Source: Bacteroidia bacterium
Lineage (GTDB): Bacteria; Bacteroidota; Ignavibacteria; SZUA-365
Assembly: GCA_027493955.1 (NCBI GenBank)
Contig: JAOSJT010000001.1
Location: forward strand, 1,069,131-1,133,130
Length of the DNA: 64,000 nucleotides
Reading direction: 5' to 3'
Below are positions 50,940-60,231 of the stretch, in pieces (position 1 is the first letter of the stretch; each line of letters begins with the position of its first letter). The position numbers were made by a program, and so were the translations under genes. Under the pieces are notes generated by a model. That model saw only the letters and a list, made by a program, of their open reading frames with translations, did no database searches and was not told where the DNA came from.

Positions 50940-53591
50940 CTACCGCAGCAGCATGAGTTTTCGGGTTTGTTTCTGCCGTCCGGAGACCAGTTCGTAGATA
51001 TACACGCCGCTGCGGAGATCGTTGACGTTGATGGCGATGCGGTGTTCCCCTGCTTCGCGGGGTTCGTCGAGCAGTGTGCGGACGAGCCGCCCGTCGGTGT
51101 CGTAGAGGTTGATACGTGCATGACCGGCATGCGAGAGCGAAAATGGTATCACCGAACTCGGATTGAAGGGATTGGGATAATTCTGTCCGAGCTGCATGAC
51201 CAAAGGTTTCGGAACTTCCGGTGTATTGACAACAACACTGGTCATCCACATACCACGACCGTGCGTCGCGGCATAGAGAATGTCGTCCTGCGTGATTTTC
51301 AGATCGTCTATCACCACATTGGGGAGCCCCGTACCGTAGGGAGTCCAGTTCTCTCCCCCATCCTCACTGATATACACGCCCACGTCGGTGCCAACGAACA
51401 CAACGTCCGGTCGTTTTTCATAAATCGCAATGCCACCGACTGGGATGGCAGGCAGGCTGGTCGCCTCGCTACCACCTTTCATATGTCTCCACGTGTTCCC
51501 TCCATCCGTGGTCTTGTACACCCCGGTGGTGGCGGAAAATGCCGCGGTGCCGACATAGGCAATATCCGGATTCGTCGGATGTACCGCCACCTCACCCAGA
51601 TACAGCGGCGGCAGCCCGGCATCGATGCGCGTGTACGTCACACTCCCGGCCTGCGCCATGGCGTTGGTTGTTTTCCAGGCACGCGCCGAAAAACCCGTCA
51701 CCATGTACAGGACGTTCGGATCGGATTTGCAGAAGGCAAGGTCCTGAATCTGTGCGAGCGAACTCGTCGCGTTTGTCAGGTCATCGGAAATCGCCGTCCA
51801 GCTCTGCATACCATTGACAGTGCGATACAGTTTGTTTCCCCCCAGGAACAAGGTTTTCGGTTCTGTGGGATGCATGATGAAGGGCGTGACGAAACTGAAC
51901 ATATAATTGCCGCTCGCATCCGTACGCGTCAGACCCGAGATCGCGCCCTCGAACGAGTTCCCTCCGTTCGTGGTGCGCCCCAGATTGCCATACTGCGAAG
52001 TGACGTAAAATATTGTCGAGTCGGTATAGTCGAAGGCCACATAGCCCCCGTCTCCCCCCCAGCTCAGCCGCCGCCATCCGCCGGGGCTGTTGGAATTACC
52101 GAGATTATTCCGGCGATCCTGCGTTCCCCCGGCGATACGTCTCGTATTGCGTCTGTCGAAATCCATTGCGTAAAACTGCATGCATGCAAGACCGGAGTTC
52201 AACTCCTCGCAGATGACACTCGCGGCCAGACAGTCGTTCGTGCGGAACACACCGCCGTCGCTGGACATGGCCATGATTTTCGGATTTTGCGGATGGAAGG
52301 AAATGTAATGCATGTCCACCCATGAGCTGTTGGTGGCGCCGTCGCGGTTGGTTATGCGCGAGAAGGAATCACCGGAATTCGTACTGCGCCACCATTCGAT
52401 TCCTCCAAGAAAGACGACGTTCGGATTCGTCGGATGAATACGGATGTGCAGATTGTAATCGCCCTGCGAGCGCAGCACCTGCCGCATGTTCGCCTGCGTG
52501 GACGATGCGAGTTTTTCCCACGTGATGCCGTGATCGGTGGAGCGGAACACCCCGAGGAAATCCTCATTTTCGGTCGGCGCGAATTTCGGAGCTCGCGACA
52601 TGGCGCACATGATCAGTCCCGGTTGCGACACACTCGCATCGAGCACGACGCGCCCAATGGAATCGGGATTGGGCAGGTTGGTCACGATTTTGTTGAAGGT
52701 GAATCGCGTGCCGAGCGAGTCCGAGTAATACAGTCCGTTGCTGCTTCGTCCATTGTAATTACCGAAACCCACGATGACGCGATTGCGCTTATGCGGGTCG
52801 ATAAGCACATCGCGCGCCGGACCATTCAATACCGCCTGCCAGGATGCGCCGGCATCGGTGCTGCGAAACAGCGCACCCGTGCCGCCGCCAAAGGATGCAG
52901 CTGCAAAAATGAGATTCGGATTATCCGGATGCACTTCCACATGGTTGATCGCAAGATCATTGTCACGGACGAGGCCGGGCATGAGGTTTGTCCAGGTCTC
53001 TCCCCCGTCAGTGGAGCGATACAGTCCGTCACCATACACCTTATCCCAATTCATCGAACCCTCGCCCGTCCCGATATAGATGATATCGGGATTGACCGGA
53101 TCGAACGCCATGTGGCCGATGGCCAGTGTCGGGAGGTGATCGCTCATCGCACGCCAGGAGCCGCCGCCGTTGGTGGATTTGAACAGACCGCCGGACGCCG
53201 AACCCGCGTACATGATATCCGGATTGGTCGGATGATATTTCACGACACGTACACGTCCGCCGATGGTTGAAGGCCCCACGAACGTCCAGTTCATGCCGAA
53301 TGCCGACTTGCGCAGTCCGATTTGTACGGATTGCAGTGCAATCGCTTCCTGCAAACCGCGCGAGATACTGCGATCGGCATTCCAGGTCCGTGGCAGGATG
53401 TAGTGATCCAGATTCGGGTTGTCGCCCGCCCTTCCTGCGCGTGCATCCGCGCGTCGTTCGGCCTTGAGCGCCTTGTGCTGCGCACGCCAGGACGAGATCA
53501 GCTGTCGCTCATCGGTGGGAATCTGATCGAGCACGAGCACGGTAAGTACAGCGGTAGCTGCGAGTATGGAGATGGAGCTACGAAAGTTCAT
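50940..53591 (-). CDS. T9SS protein with sortilin/Asp-box propeller repeats
   Basis: An 883-residue protein. Nine or so Asp-box units recur (STNGGGSW, STDGGETW, STDAGASW, STDHGITW, TTDGGNTW, SEDGGENW), interspersed with HPTNPDIMYAG/HPDNPNLIFAA phrases, the layout of VPS10/sortilin-like and exo-glucanase/xyloglucanase propellers. The C terminus is a canonical sorting domain (NYPNPFNPSSVIPFSLS...RKLMLLR). The N terminus is hydrophobic but has no AxA|Q site, so cleavage is unclear. A polysaccharide-binding or hydrolase role is possible; catalytic acids cannot be assigned by eye. Confidence 0.87.
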   Translation of the reverse strand: MNFRSSISILAATAVLTVLVLDQIPTDERQLISSWRAQHKALKAERRADARAGRAGDNPNLDHYILPRTWNADRSISRGLQEAIALQSVQIGLRKSAFGMNWTFVGPSTIGGRVRVVKYHPTNPDIMYAGSASGGLFKSTNGGGSWRAMSDHLPTLAIGHMAFDPVNPDIIYIGTGEGSMNWDKVYGDGLYRSTDGGETWTNLMPGLVRDNDLAINHVEVHPDNPNLIFAAASFGGGTGALFRSTDAGASWQAVLNGPARDVLIDPHKRNRVIVGFGNYNGRSSNGLYYSDSLGTRFTFNKIVTNLPNPDSIGRVVLDASVSQPGLIMCAMSRAPKFAPTENEDFLGVFRSTDHGITWEKLASSTQANMRQVLRSQGDYNLHIRIHPTNPNVVFLGGIEWWRSTNSGDSFSRITNRDGATNSSWVDMHYISFHPQNPKIMAMSSDGGVFRTNDCLAASVICEELNSGLACMQFYAMDFDRRNTRRIAGGTQDRRNNLGNSNSPGGWRRLSWGGDGGYVAFDYTDSTIFYVTSQYGNLGRTTNGGNSFEGAISGLTRTDASGNYMFSFVTPFIMHPTEPKTLFLGGNKLYRTVNGMQSWTAISDDLTNATSSLAQIQDLAFCKSDPNVLYMVTGFSARAWKTTNAMAQAGSVTYTRIDAGLPPLYLGEVAVHPTNPDIAYVGTAAFSATTGVYKTTDGGNTWRHMKGGSEATSLPAIPVGGIAIYEKRPDVVFVGTDVGVYISEDGGENWTPYGTGLPNVVIDDLKITQDDILYAATHGRGMWMTSVVVNTPEVPKPLVMQLGQNYPNPFNPSSVIPFSLSHAGHARINLYDTDGRLVRTLLDEPREAGEHRIAINVNDLRSGVYIYELVSGRQKQTRKLMLLR

Positions 53592-53789
53592 CGCTTTCCT
53601 TTTTCATGTCCGCACCCCGTCATGTACATGACAGGGAGCGGTTGATTTCGTATATTCTGCTATCGAGACGTTCGAGTCGTCAATCAGCGGGCGCCAAGCC
53701 AGATTGACGCCAATTCAAAAGATAGATTCCTCGATCTTCAAAGGCAATACAATTCGGTATCAACAACCAACGCAATCAACAGCCAACGC

Positions 53790-54386
53790 ATGATATCAGC
53801 CACTGAACAGCGGCGCCTCGCTCCCGACATTCTCCGCACCGCGCGCACGGTCATCGAGGCGCGTGTACGCGGGGATCGCACGGTAACCCCGCCGGATGTG
53901 CCCGAAAACATCATCGCGAGTGGCGTGTTCGTGACGGTACGTGTGGACGGTGCACTTCGAGGGTGCATCGGTTTTGTGGAGATCAGCGTACCTTTCAGCA
54001 TCGCGCTCGCGGAAGCTGCATCGCGCGCAGCGATGGAAGACACACGTTTCGAGCCTGTTGAGCGCAGCGAGCTTCCCCGGCTGCGCGTCGAGGTGACCCT
54101 GCTCGGTCCTCTCGAGGATATTCATGGGCCGGAAGATATTGAACTCGGCAAGCATGGTATTCGCATAGACCATGACGGCCGACGGGGATTACTGCTCCCG
54201 CAGGTGGCGACGGAGCATCACTGGACCGCAGAGGAATTTCTCTCGGCCCTCTGCCGCAAGGCGTACCTTCCACTGGACACGTGGAGAAGCGGTCGTGCAC
54301 GTCTCTCGCGCTTTTGCGGCATAGTCTTCCGTGAGGAGGACGTTTCAGACATCGTGCAATCAGCACAGGACACGAGGACCACATGA
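53790..54386 (+). CDS. AMMECR1-domain protein (AmmeMemoRadiSam system protein A)
   Basis: A 198-residue protein with LRGCIG at 56-61, the nearly invariant hexapeptide of AMMECR1, and GLLLPQVA at 133-140. The family is found in all domains of life and its reaction is unknown; in prokaryotes it is usually linked to a Memo homologue and a radical SAM protein. Overlaps the Memo gene by 4 nt (ATGA). Confidence 0.94.
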   Translation: MISATEQRRLAPDILRTARTVIEARVRGDRTVTPPDVPENIIASGVFVTVRVDGALRGCIGFVEISVPFSIALAEAASRAAMEDTRFEPVERSELPRLRVEVTLLGPLEDIHGPEDIELGKHGIRIDHDGRRGLLLPQVATEHHWTAEEFLSALCRKAYLPLDTWRSGRARLSRFCGIVFREEDVSDIVQSAQDTRTT

Positions 54387-55231
54387 AAGCAATGCACATT
54401 CGGCAACCCGCCGTGAGCGGCTTGTTCTATCCGGCGGATCCGACGCTGCTCAGCCTGCACATCGACAGTCTGCTCGATGAGCACTCCCAAGCGCATGCGG
54501 GTGCTCTGCCTCTCGGTGTGATCGCACCGCATGCCGGGTACGCCTGGTCAGGATCAGTGGCCGCAGCAGCGTATGCCCGATTGCGCGGACACAACTTCCG
54601 CACTGCGGTTATCGTGTCCCCGAGCCATCGTGAGTATTTCAATGGTATTTCGGTGTTCGAGGGCGATGCCTACCGTACGCCGCTCGGCCTGATCAATGTG
54701 GATGTGGAGTTGCGGGAGAAGCTGCTCGCATCGCGCGGGGTCATTCACGAATCCAGCCTGGGCCACAGAGACGAGCATGCCATCGAAGTACATCTGCCCT
54801 TTCTCCAGCGTGTCAATCCCGACGCCAAAATCCTCCCGATAGTGATGGGAGATCAGCGCGCGGAGCATTGTTCTCTGCTGGCGGATGCGCTTGCCGCGTC
54901 GGTGAATCCGGCGAATACCATCATCATCGCCTCAAGCGATCTGTCGCATTTTCACGACCAGCTCACCGCCGTGGGCCTCGACAACGTAGCGGCGAAGGAC
55001 ATACGGGAGGGTCTGCCCATGAAACTGCTGGACGACCTGGCCACACACCGCTGCGAGGCTTGCGGCGGCGGACCCATTGCCGTCGTCCTTTCCGCTTGCG
55101 CGCAGCTCGGTGCCGACAATGTGTCGGTGCTCAAGCAGTGCACCTCCGGCGATGTGTCGGGCGATACGCAACGCGTCGTGGGGTATCTCAGCGCCATTGT
55201 CAGCGCGGCCATGCCGGGGAAACGTCCGTGA
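54383..55231 (+). CDS. Memo-family protein (AmmeMemoRadiSam system protein B)
   Basis: A 282-residue protein with the Memo metal site: His50 in IAPHAGYAWSG, His82 in SPSHREY, and Cys227 in CEACGGGP. SSLGHRDEHAIEVHLPFL and ASSDLSHF are the other conserved segments. Memo proteins are related to extradiol dioxygenases; human MEMO1 binds copper or iron. Its GTGA stop/start overlap links it to the DUF2520 gene. Confidence 0.93.
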   Translation: MKAMHIRQPAVSGLFYPADPTLLSLHIDSLLDEHSQAHAGALPLGVIAPHAGYAWSGSVAAAAYARLRGHNFRTAVIVSPSHREYFNGISVFEGDAYRTPLGLINVDVELREKLLASRGVIHESSLGHRDEHAIEVHLPFLQRVNPDAKILPIVMGDQRAEHCSLLADALAASVNPANTIIIASSDLSHFHDQLTAVGLDNVAAKDIREGLPMKLLDDLATHRCEACGGGPIAVVLSACAQLGADNVSVLKQCTSGDVSGDTQRVVGYLSAIVSAAMPGKRP

Positions 55232-56112
55232 TCACCCGAAGCTTCGGTCTCGTTGGCGCGGGTCGTGTGGGTCTCGCAATGACGCGGCATGCGATCATGC
55301 AGGGGTTTGATTTTCTTTGGGGAGTGGATCCGCGTCTGGAGGAGCTCTCGGGATTAGATAACGAAATTGTACGGCGCTTGCACGCGCGCGTCGCTGATAT
55401 CCCGGATGTACCCGTTGATGCCTGCGTTATTGCCGTCGGAGACGAGCAGATCGGTATCGTTACGAAGGAGCTGGTGACGCAAGGCACACTCCGCACCGGA
55501 ACGCTCGTATTCCATACCTCCGGTGTTCGAACATCGGCGGAATTGCTTCCCCTGGAAGACGCCGGAATGCTCACCGGTTCGATACATCCGATACAGTCCT
55601 TCATCGCGTCCGCAGGAGAGACCCCGCTCCGCGGAATCGGCTGTGGTATCGAGGGTACGGACGCTTTTTATGCGCGTGCGGTCGCTCTGGCCAGGGATTT
55701 CGGCTGGTCCGCATTGCGCATCGCCACGGATCAGAAGGCACTGTATCATGCGGCCTGCGTCTTTGCCGGCAATTTCCCCACCGTCCTCGCCGCGCTGTCG
55801 GAGGAGCTACTCCGGAAGTCTGCGGTGGAATCTCCGGACAGAACCCTGCCGTTCCTGTTACCAATGATGGAAGAAGTGCTTTCGCGTTTGCAGCACACCG
55901 CTCCGCGGGCCTCCCTTACTGGTCCCGCTTCGCGCGGTCAATCGACCGTGCTTTTGCAGCATTTCGAACAACTCCTCGGGTTCGACTCTCTGAGCGCGGA
56001 AGTGTATCGCTCGCTGAGTCTGGCCGCGGCAAAGCTCGCCGGAGTGTCGCCCGCATCGCTGTCACATCTCCGTGCTGCTCTCGTGGAGAGCGAAGGCCGC
56101 AAGGACATGTAA
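55228..56112 (+). CDS. Rossmann-fold/DUF2520 protein
   Basis: 294 residues starting from a GTG that overlaps the Memo stop; the frame is open further upstream only as a shadow of the Memo gene. SFGLVGAGRVGLAMTRHAIMQGFDF is a dinucleotide-binding glycine motif. HTSGVRTSAELLPLEDAGMLTGSIHPIQSF and LYHAACVFAGNFPTVL are typical of the DUF2520 family, which resembles NADP-dependent oxidoreductases acting near ketopantoate- or F420-type substrates. Third gene of a tight operon; substrate unknown. Confidence 0.9.
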   Translation: MITRSFGLVGAGRVGLAMTRHAIMQGFDFLWGVDPRLEELSGLDNEIVRRLHARVADIPDVPVDACVIAVGDEQIGIVTKELVTQGTLRTGTLVFHTSGVRTSAELLPLEDAGMLTGSIHPIQSFIASAGETPLRGIGCGIEGTDAFYARAVALARDFGWSALRIATDQKALYHAACVFAGNFPTVLAALSEELLRKSAVESPDRTLPFLLPMMEEVLSRLQHTAPRASLTGPASRGQSTVLLQHFEQLLGFDSLSAEVYRSLSLAAAKLAGVSPASLSHLRAALVESEGRKDM

Positions 56113-56204
56113 ATCCGCCCTCCCCCGCATAATCCGTGTCACCTGTCTACGAATCATGTACGGCTATGGTAGGTACAGTTTCCGTACTTGTCTGTAGGTG
56201 CGAT

Positions 56205-56972
56205 TCAGCCGAGATACGCGTTGTGTAAGTCGTACCATGTGGGATCCGGTACCCCGGGATGCGCAATCTGCCGGGGATGCGCTAGAGGCAGAATGTCGAC
56301 TTCCCGGCCGGCAATACTTCTGCGCACAACGGCGCCGTATCCCTGGTCATCCACGAAATCATGCAAATCCCGCCATTCCCAGTCGCCCGTAACGGGACGT
56401 ACAAACCAATGGAGCGCCTGATCTCCGAGAACAATCATTCTTTCGGCGCCCGATTCGTGCAGTTCACCGATGATTTCCTCGCAGCGTTGTTCCGTAATCA
56501 GCTCCGGTACGCCGGGCATGTCCGGCATGGGCAGATGAAACTGCGCCATGCGGTGGAAGTATTGCCGTCGGATCGCTTTTCGCTGTACGTTGTTGAGACA
56601 GGTATGCGGCACACAATCGCATAACCATACATCCGTGCGTGTAAGACCCAACGGCTCGAGTATGCGCCCATCGAGTACGCGTCCGGCAAGTCCGTTAAAC
56701 CCCTCGGCTGTAGCACCAAGCGTACCTGCTCCCGGCGGAACCGCTATTGCACGAACGATGTCTTCTGATGTGATCCCGGACTTGTCACCGGTCCAATACA
56801 TCTCCGGCTCGCTCGCTACGGCGAGGGCCTTTACCAGTATCTCGCCCTCCGCATCAGTCCAGCATGCATGCACCGCTCCGGCGTACGCACCGAGTATGAA
56901 AGTGGATTTGGGAGACCTGTCCTGTTGTGTCCGAATGGAAAGGGGCTGGCCAAAGGGGAAACGGTAATCCAT
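56205..56972 (-). CDS. possible uracil-DNA glycosylase superfamily protein
   Basis: A 255-residue protein of uncertain family. ILGAYAGAVHACWTD near the N terminus resembles the first active-site loop, and LPLAHPRQ near the C terminus resembles the HPS/HPR leucine-loop motif of uracil-DNA glycosylases of the TDG/Mug group. RMIVLGDQALHWFV supplies a plausible middle strand. Other nucleotide-binding folds remain possible. Stands alone between the Memo operon and a gene-poor stretch. Confidence 0.55.
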   Translation of the reverse strand: MDYRFPFGQPLSIRTQQDRSPKSTFILGAYAGAVHACWTDAEGEILVKALAVASEPEMYWTGDKSGITSEDIVRAIAVPPGAGTLGATAEGFNGLAGRVLDGRILEPLGLTRTDVWLCDCVPHTCLNNVQRKAIRRQYFHRMAQFHLPMPDMPGVPELITEQRCEEIIGELHESGAERMIVLGDQALHWFVRPVTGDWEWRDLHDFVDDQGYGAVVRRSIAGREVDILPLAHPRQIAHPGVPDPTWYDLHNAYLG

Positions 56973-57321
56973 GGGTAGTGGTGGATGAAAGGTGAAAAAT
57001 GAAAGGAAAAATGAACAACGGTTGAAATACGTTCCGGAGAAGAGAATCCGTATCCCCGGAGTTTCACGTTACAACCATGATGGCGTGCCTCGGAAGATAG
57101 TTCGTGCGCCCAATGCTCGTCACGTCAGTCCGCACATTCCATCAATCACAGAACCCGGGCCTCGCCCTGTATGATCGACGTGCAGCATTTCATCGAACAC
57201 CGGTACACGCGATGCCATAGAGACGGGTATGGAGCGACATCATCGTGCGTACCGGCGAAGCACGGACACGACAGCGCGGGTACTCGCACCGAATGCACAG
57301 CGGGCTCACGGTAACACATCG
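56973..57321. other. intergenic region without recognised feature
   Basis: About 350 bases. GAAAAATGAAAGGAAAAATGAA at 56995-57016 is a short A-rich direct repeat near the promoter side of the glycosylase-like gene. No gene, hairpin with T-run, or repeat family is otherwise visible. Confidence 0.4.
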
Positions 57322-58203
57322 TCACTGCGGAAGCTTGCCGTGCGGGGCAAGATATTGCAATTGTTCGAGCGCTTCTTCGTTCTCCGGGTCGATTTCGAGC
57401 ACACGGGTGAAATATTCCTCCGCACGCACGCGGTTGGATTTGAGAAGGGCAACCCGCCCGAGTCCTAAAAGCGCGGCTTCACGATGGCTCTCTTTTTGCA
57501 GCACTTCCTTGTACACCTGTTCGGCTTCGTCCGGAAAACCTGCACGGAGCATGGCTCCCGCAAGTGGAAGCAACAGCTCGGCCTTGCCCGGTTCGATGAG
57601 CAGGGCGCGCTCGAGAGCGTTCATTGCGGCGGTCCACTGTCTCGCCGCAAGATGTGCGGAAGCCAGTGCGGCGAGTGCCACGGTGGAGCGTGGATCGATC
57701 TGCGTCGCTCGCTGCAATGCCTCGATGGCGGACCTGTTCCTCCCGTTGCGCAGACGGGTTTCGCCCAGAGCGAGAGCCGCGTCGAGATGATTGTCCTGCA
57801 GCTCCAGCGCGCGATGAAAATGACGCTCGGCATGCTCCAGTTCACCGCGCTGCCAGTACACCATCCCCAGCGAGTAATGCGCCTTTGCATCATCGCTCGG
57901 CGCCAGTCGTTCAAGATAAAAGAGCGATCGCTCGTAATTTCCGCTCTGATAGCAGATGACACCCAGGGAATACAGAATCTCGTGGTTACGGGGTTCATGC
58001 TTCAGTGCGCGGAGCAGCACCTGCTCTGATGCGTTGAGATTTCCCATTTCCAGGTACACCTGACCAAGCCGAATGCGGTAACGAATATCATCGGGCACCA
58101 TTTCGATCACCCGCTGATACATCTGCACCGCGTGCAGCCACATACGGTGTTGCTCGAAGTAGCGCGCTTCGTCCAGCAATTGCTGTACGCGGTGTTCGTT
58201 CAC
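57322..58203 (-). CDS. tetratricopeptide-repeat protein
   Basis: A 293-residue all-helical protein; GTG at 58203 is chosen because it avoids overlap with guaA (whose stop lies 5 nt before) and keeps the first TPR. At least seven 34-residue TPR units, such as RMWLHAVQMYQRVIEMVPDDIRYRIRLGQVYLEMGN and AKAHYSLGMVYWQRGELEHAERHFHRALELQ. No signal peptide or other domain, so a cytoplasmic scaffold. It closes the efp-accBC-gcvH-guaA cluster. Confidence 0.88.
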   Translation of the reverse strand: MNEHRVQQLLDEARYFEQHRMWLHAVQMYQRVIEMVPDDIRYRIRLGQVYLEMGNLNASEQVLLRALKHEPRNHEILYSLGVICYQSGNYERSLFYLERLAPSDDAKAHYSLGMVYWQRGELEHAERHFHRALELQDNHLDAALALGETRLRNGRNRSAIEALQRATQIDPRSTVALAALASAHLAARQWTAAMNALERALLIEPGKAELLLPLAGAMLRAGFPDEAEQVYKEVLQKESHREAALLGLGRVALLKSNRVRAEEYFTRVLEIDPENEEALEQLQYLAPHGKLPQ

Positions 58204-58207
58204 GCTG

Positions 58208-59749
58208 CTATTCCCATTCGATGGTCGAAGGCGGCTTGGAACTGATGTCGTACACGACACGATTCACACCACGTACCTCATTGATAATCCTGTTGGAGAT
58301 ACGCTCCAGAACATCGTACGGAATGCGCGCCCAATCGGCGGTCATCCCGTCGAGACTGGTGACGGCCCGGAGAGCCACGGTGTACTCATAGGTTCTTGCG
58401 TCTCCCATCACCCCTACCGAACGGACGGGCAGCAGCACGGCAAAAGCCTGCCAGATATTGTCATACTCTCCCGCTTTACGGATTTCCTGCATGTACACTT
58501 CATCCACATCGCGCAGGAGGTCGAGGCGCGGTTTCTCTACCTCGCCCAAGACACGTATGGCGAGTCCGGGGCCGGGAAAAGGATGACGGTCGAGAATATG
58601 CGCCGGCATGTCGAGTTCGCGTCCGACACGACGCACTTCGTCCTTGAACAATTCTCGGAAGGGTTCGATGAGCTTGAGATGCATGCGCTCCGGCAACCCC
58701 CCGACATTGTGATGGGATTTGATGGTGGCCGAGGGACCTTTGAAGCTCACGGATTCGATCACATCCGGATACAGGGTGCCCTGTGCAAGCCAGGCGGCGT
58801 CGCTGAATTCTTTCGCTTCCTTCTCGAAGACCTCGATAAAGGTCACGCCGATGATTTTTCTTTTCTCTTCGGGATCGGTCACACCGGCGAGACGGCTGAG
58901 GAATAAATCCGTGGCATCCACGAATTTAAGCGGAATGTGAAAGACGTCGCGGAAGGTCTCGACCACTTTCGCGCTCTCATTCTTGCGCATCACGCCGTTG
59001 TCGATATGGATGCATTGCAGTTGATCACCGATGGCGCGATGCAGCAGCACGGCAGCAACAGCGGAATCCACCCCTCCGCTCAGCGCGCAGATGACGCGTC
59101 CGTCGCCTACGGTTGCGCGAATGTCCTCGATGGAGCCTTCGATGAAGGAACGGGGATTCCATCCGCCTGCCGCACCGCAGATGCCGTACACGAAATTCGA
59201 GAGTATGGACGCGCCCTCGGCAGTATGCACGACTTCCGGGTGGAACTGCACACCGTACTGGCGCTTCGCGCTGTTGCGTATAGCGCAGATGGGTGCGTTG
59301 GGTGTGTGCGCGATAGTCTCAAAGTCACGCGGGATGCGGGTGAGCGCATCGCCATGGCTCATCCAGACCACGGTTTCCTGACTCACCCCTTTGAATAAAT
59401 CGTCGCCGCTGTCAATGATGAGCTCGGCTTTGCCGTATTCCCTGCGCGCGGCGGGATCCACCGCGCCTTCGTTGTGTACGGCGATGAGCTGCAATCCGTA
59501 GCAGATGCCCAGAATCGGAATGTGCAGGTTGAATACCGACGCATCGATGCCCGGAGCCCCATCCTCGTACACACTGCTGGGTCCGCCCGAAAGAACGATC
59601 CCCTTCGGATTGTTGGCGTTGATAGCCGTGAGAGCGGTGTGGCAGGGATGGATTTCGCAGTATACGCCGAGCTCCCTGACGCGGCGAGCGATGAGCTGCG
59701 TGTATTGTGACCCGAAATCAACGATGCAGATCCATTCGGTATGATGCAT
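58208..59749 (-). CDS. guaA: GMP synthase (glutamine-hydrolysing)
   Basis: 513 residues, the normal length. The class I glutaminase half has GICYGLQLI with catalytic Cys83 and QFHPEVVHT; the ATP-pyrophosphatase half has [16 protein letters not shown] and the dimerisation domain ends [11 protein letters not shown]. Converts XMP to GMP. A 75-nt gap with a hairpin separates it from gcvH, so it may have an independent or attenuated transcript. Confidence 0.97.
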   Translation of the reverse strand: MHHTEWICIVDFGSQYTQLIARRVRELGVYCEIHPCHTALTAINANNPKGIVLSGGPSSVYEDGAPGIDASVFNLHIPILGICYGLQLIAVHNEGAVDPAARREYGKAELIIDSGDDLFKGVSQETVVWMSHGDALTRIPRDFETIAHTPNAPICAIRNSAKRQYGVQFHPEVVHTAEGASILSNFVYGICGAAGGWNPRSFIEGSIEDIRATVGDGRVICALSGGVDSAVAAVLLHRAIGDQLQCIHIDNGVMRKNESAKVVETFRDVFHIPLKFVDATDLFLSRLAGVTDPEEKRKIIGVTFIEVFEKEAKEFSDAAWLAQGTLYPDVIESVSFKGPSATIKSHHNVGGLPERMHLKLIEPFRELFKDEVRRVGRELDMPAHILDRHPFPGPGLAIRVLGEVEKPRLDLLRDVDEVYMQEIRKAGEYDNIWQAFAVLLPVRSVGVMGDARTYEYTVALRAVTSLDGMTADWARIPYDVLERISNRIINEVRGVNRVVYDISSKPPSTIEWE

Positions 59750-59775
59750 GGCGACAAATATGGAGGGATAATGAA

Positions 59776-59806
59776 TGACCGGTCGGATACGTTGTCCGAC
59801 CGGTCA
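59776..59806 (-). terminator. hairpin between gcvH and guaA
   Basis: Perfect 12-bp stem TGACCGGTCGGA / TCCGACCGGTCA with a 7-nt loop. Located between the gcvH stop and the guaA start; it could terminate the efp-accBC-gcvH transcript or act as a leader element for guaA. The minus-strand sequence after it (TTCATTATC) is only weakly T-rich. Confidence 0.65.
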
Positions 59807-59824
59807 GGAAATTGTTGCGTTACG

Positions 59825-60202
59825 TTATTTGCCGATGAGTGCTTTGTATTCGTCCGCACTGAGCAGCGCGTTATACTCGTCCATCGAAGCGATGGTCATT
59901 TTCACCATCCAACCCTTGCCATAGGGATCGGAATTGACTATTTCGGGGCTGCCATCGAGATCGGGATTGATTTCGGTGATGGTGCCACCGAGCGGCGCGA
60001 TGATGTCGGAGACGGTCTTCACAGCTTCGATGGAACCAAAGCTTTCACCCGAGACGACGGAGCGCATTTCAGGAATGTCGATAAACACGACATCGCCAAG
60101 CTCGCCTTGCGCGTACTCTGTGATGCCGACAACCGCGGTACCGTCTTCGAGACGGACCCATTCATGCGAATCGGTATACTTGAGATTTTCCGGGAATTGC
60201 AT
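59825..60202 (-). CDS. gcvH: glycine cleavage system H protein
   Basis: A 125-residue lipoyl-domain protein, normal GcvH length. KYTDSHEWVRLEDGTAVVGITEYAQGELGDVVFID opens it, and the lipoylation site SIEAVKTVSD places Lys62 as the modified residue. It shuttles aminomethyl groups or donates lipoyl groups. Genes for the P, T and L proteins are not adjacent; instead it follows accC by 29 nt. Confidence 0.95.
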   Translation of the reverse strand: MQFPENLKYTDSHEWVRLEDGTAVVGITEYAQGELGDVVFIDIPEMRSVVSGESFGSIEAVKTVSDIIAPLGGTITEINPDLDGSPEIVNSDPYGKGWMVKMTIASMDEYNALLSADEYKALIGK

Positions 60203-60231
60203 ACTAGCTCCTGGGTTGAAATGAGAACGTT

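Noticed and set aside
54868-55227. N-terminal extension of the DUF2520 gene
   Set aside because: The 120 upstream residues are Arg/His-rich and out of frame inside the Memo gene. The glycine-rich Rossmann motif begins directly after the GTG at 55228.
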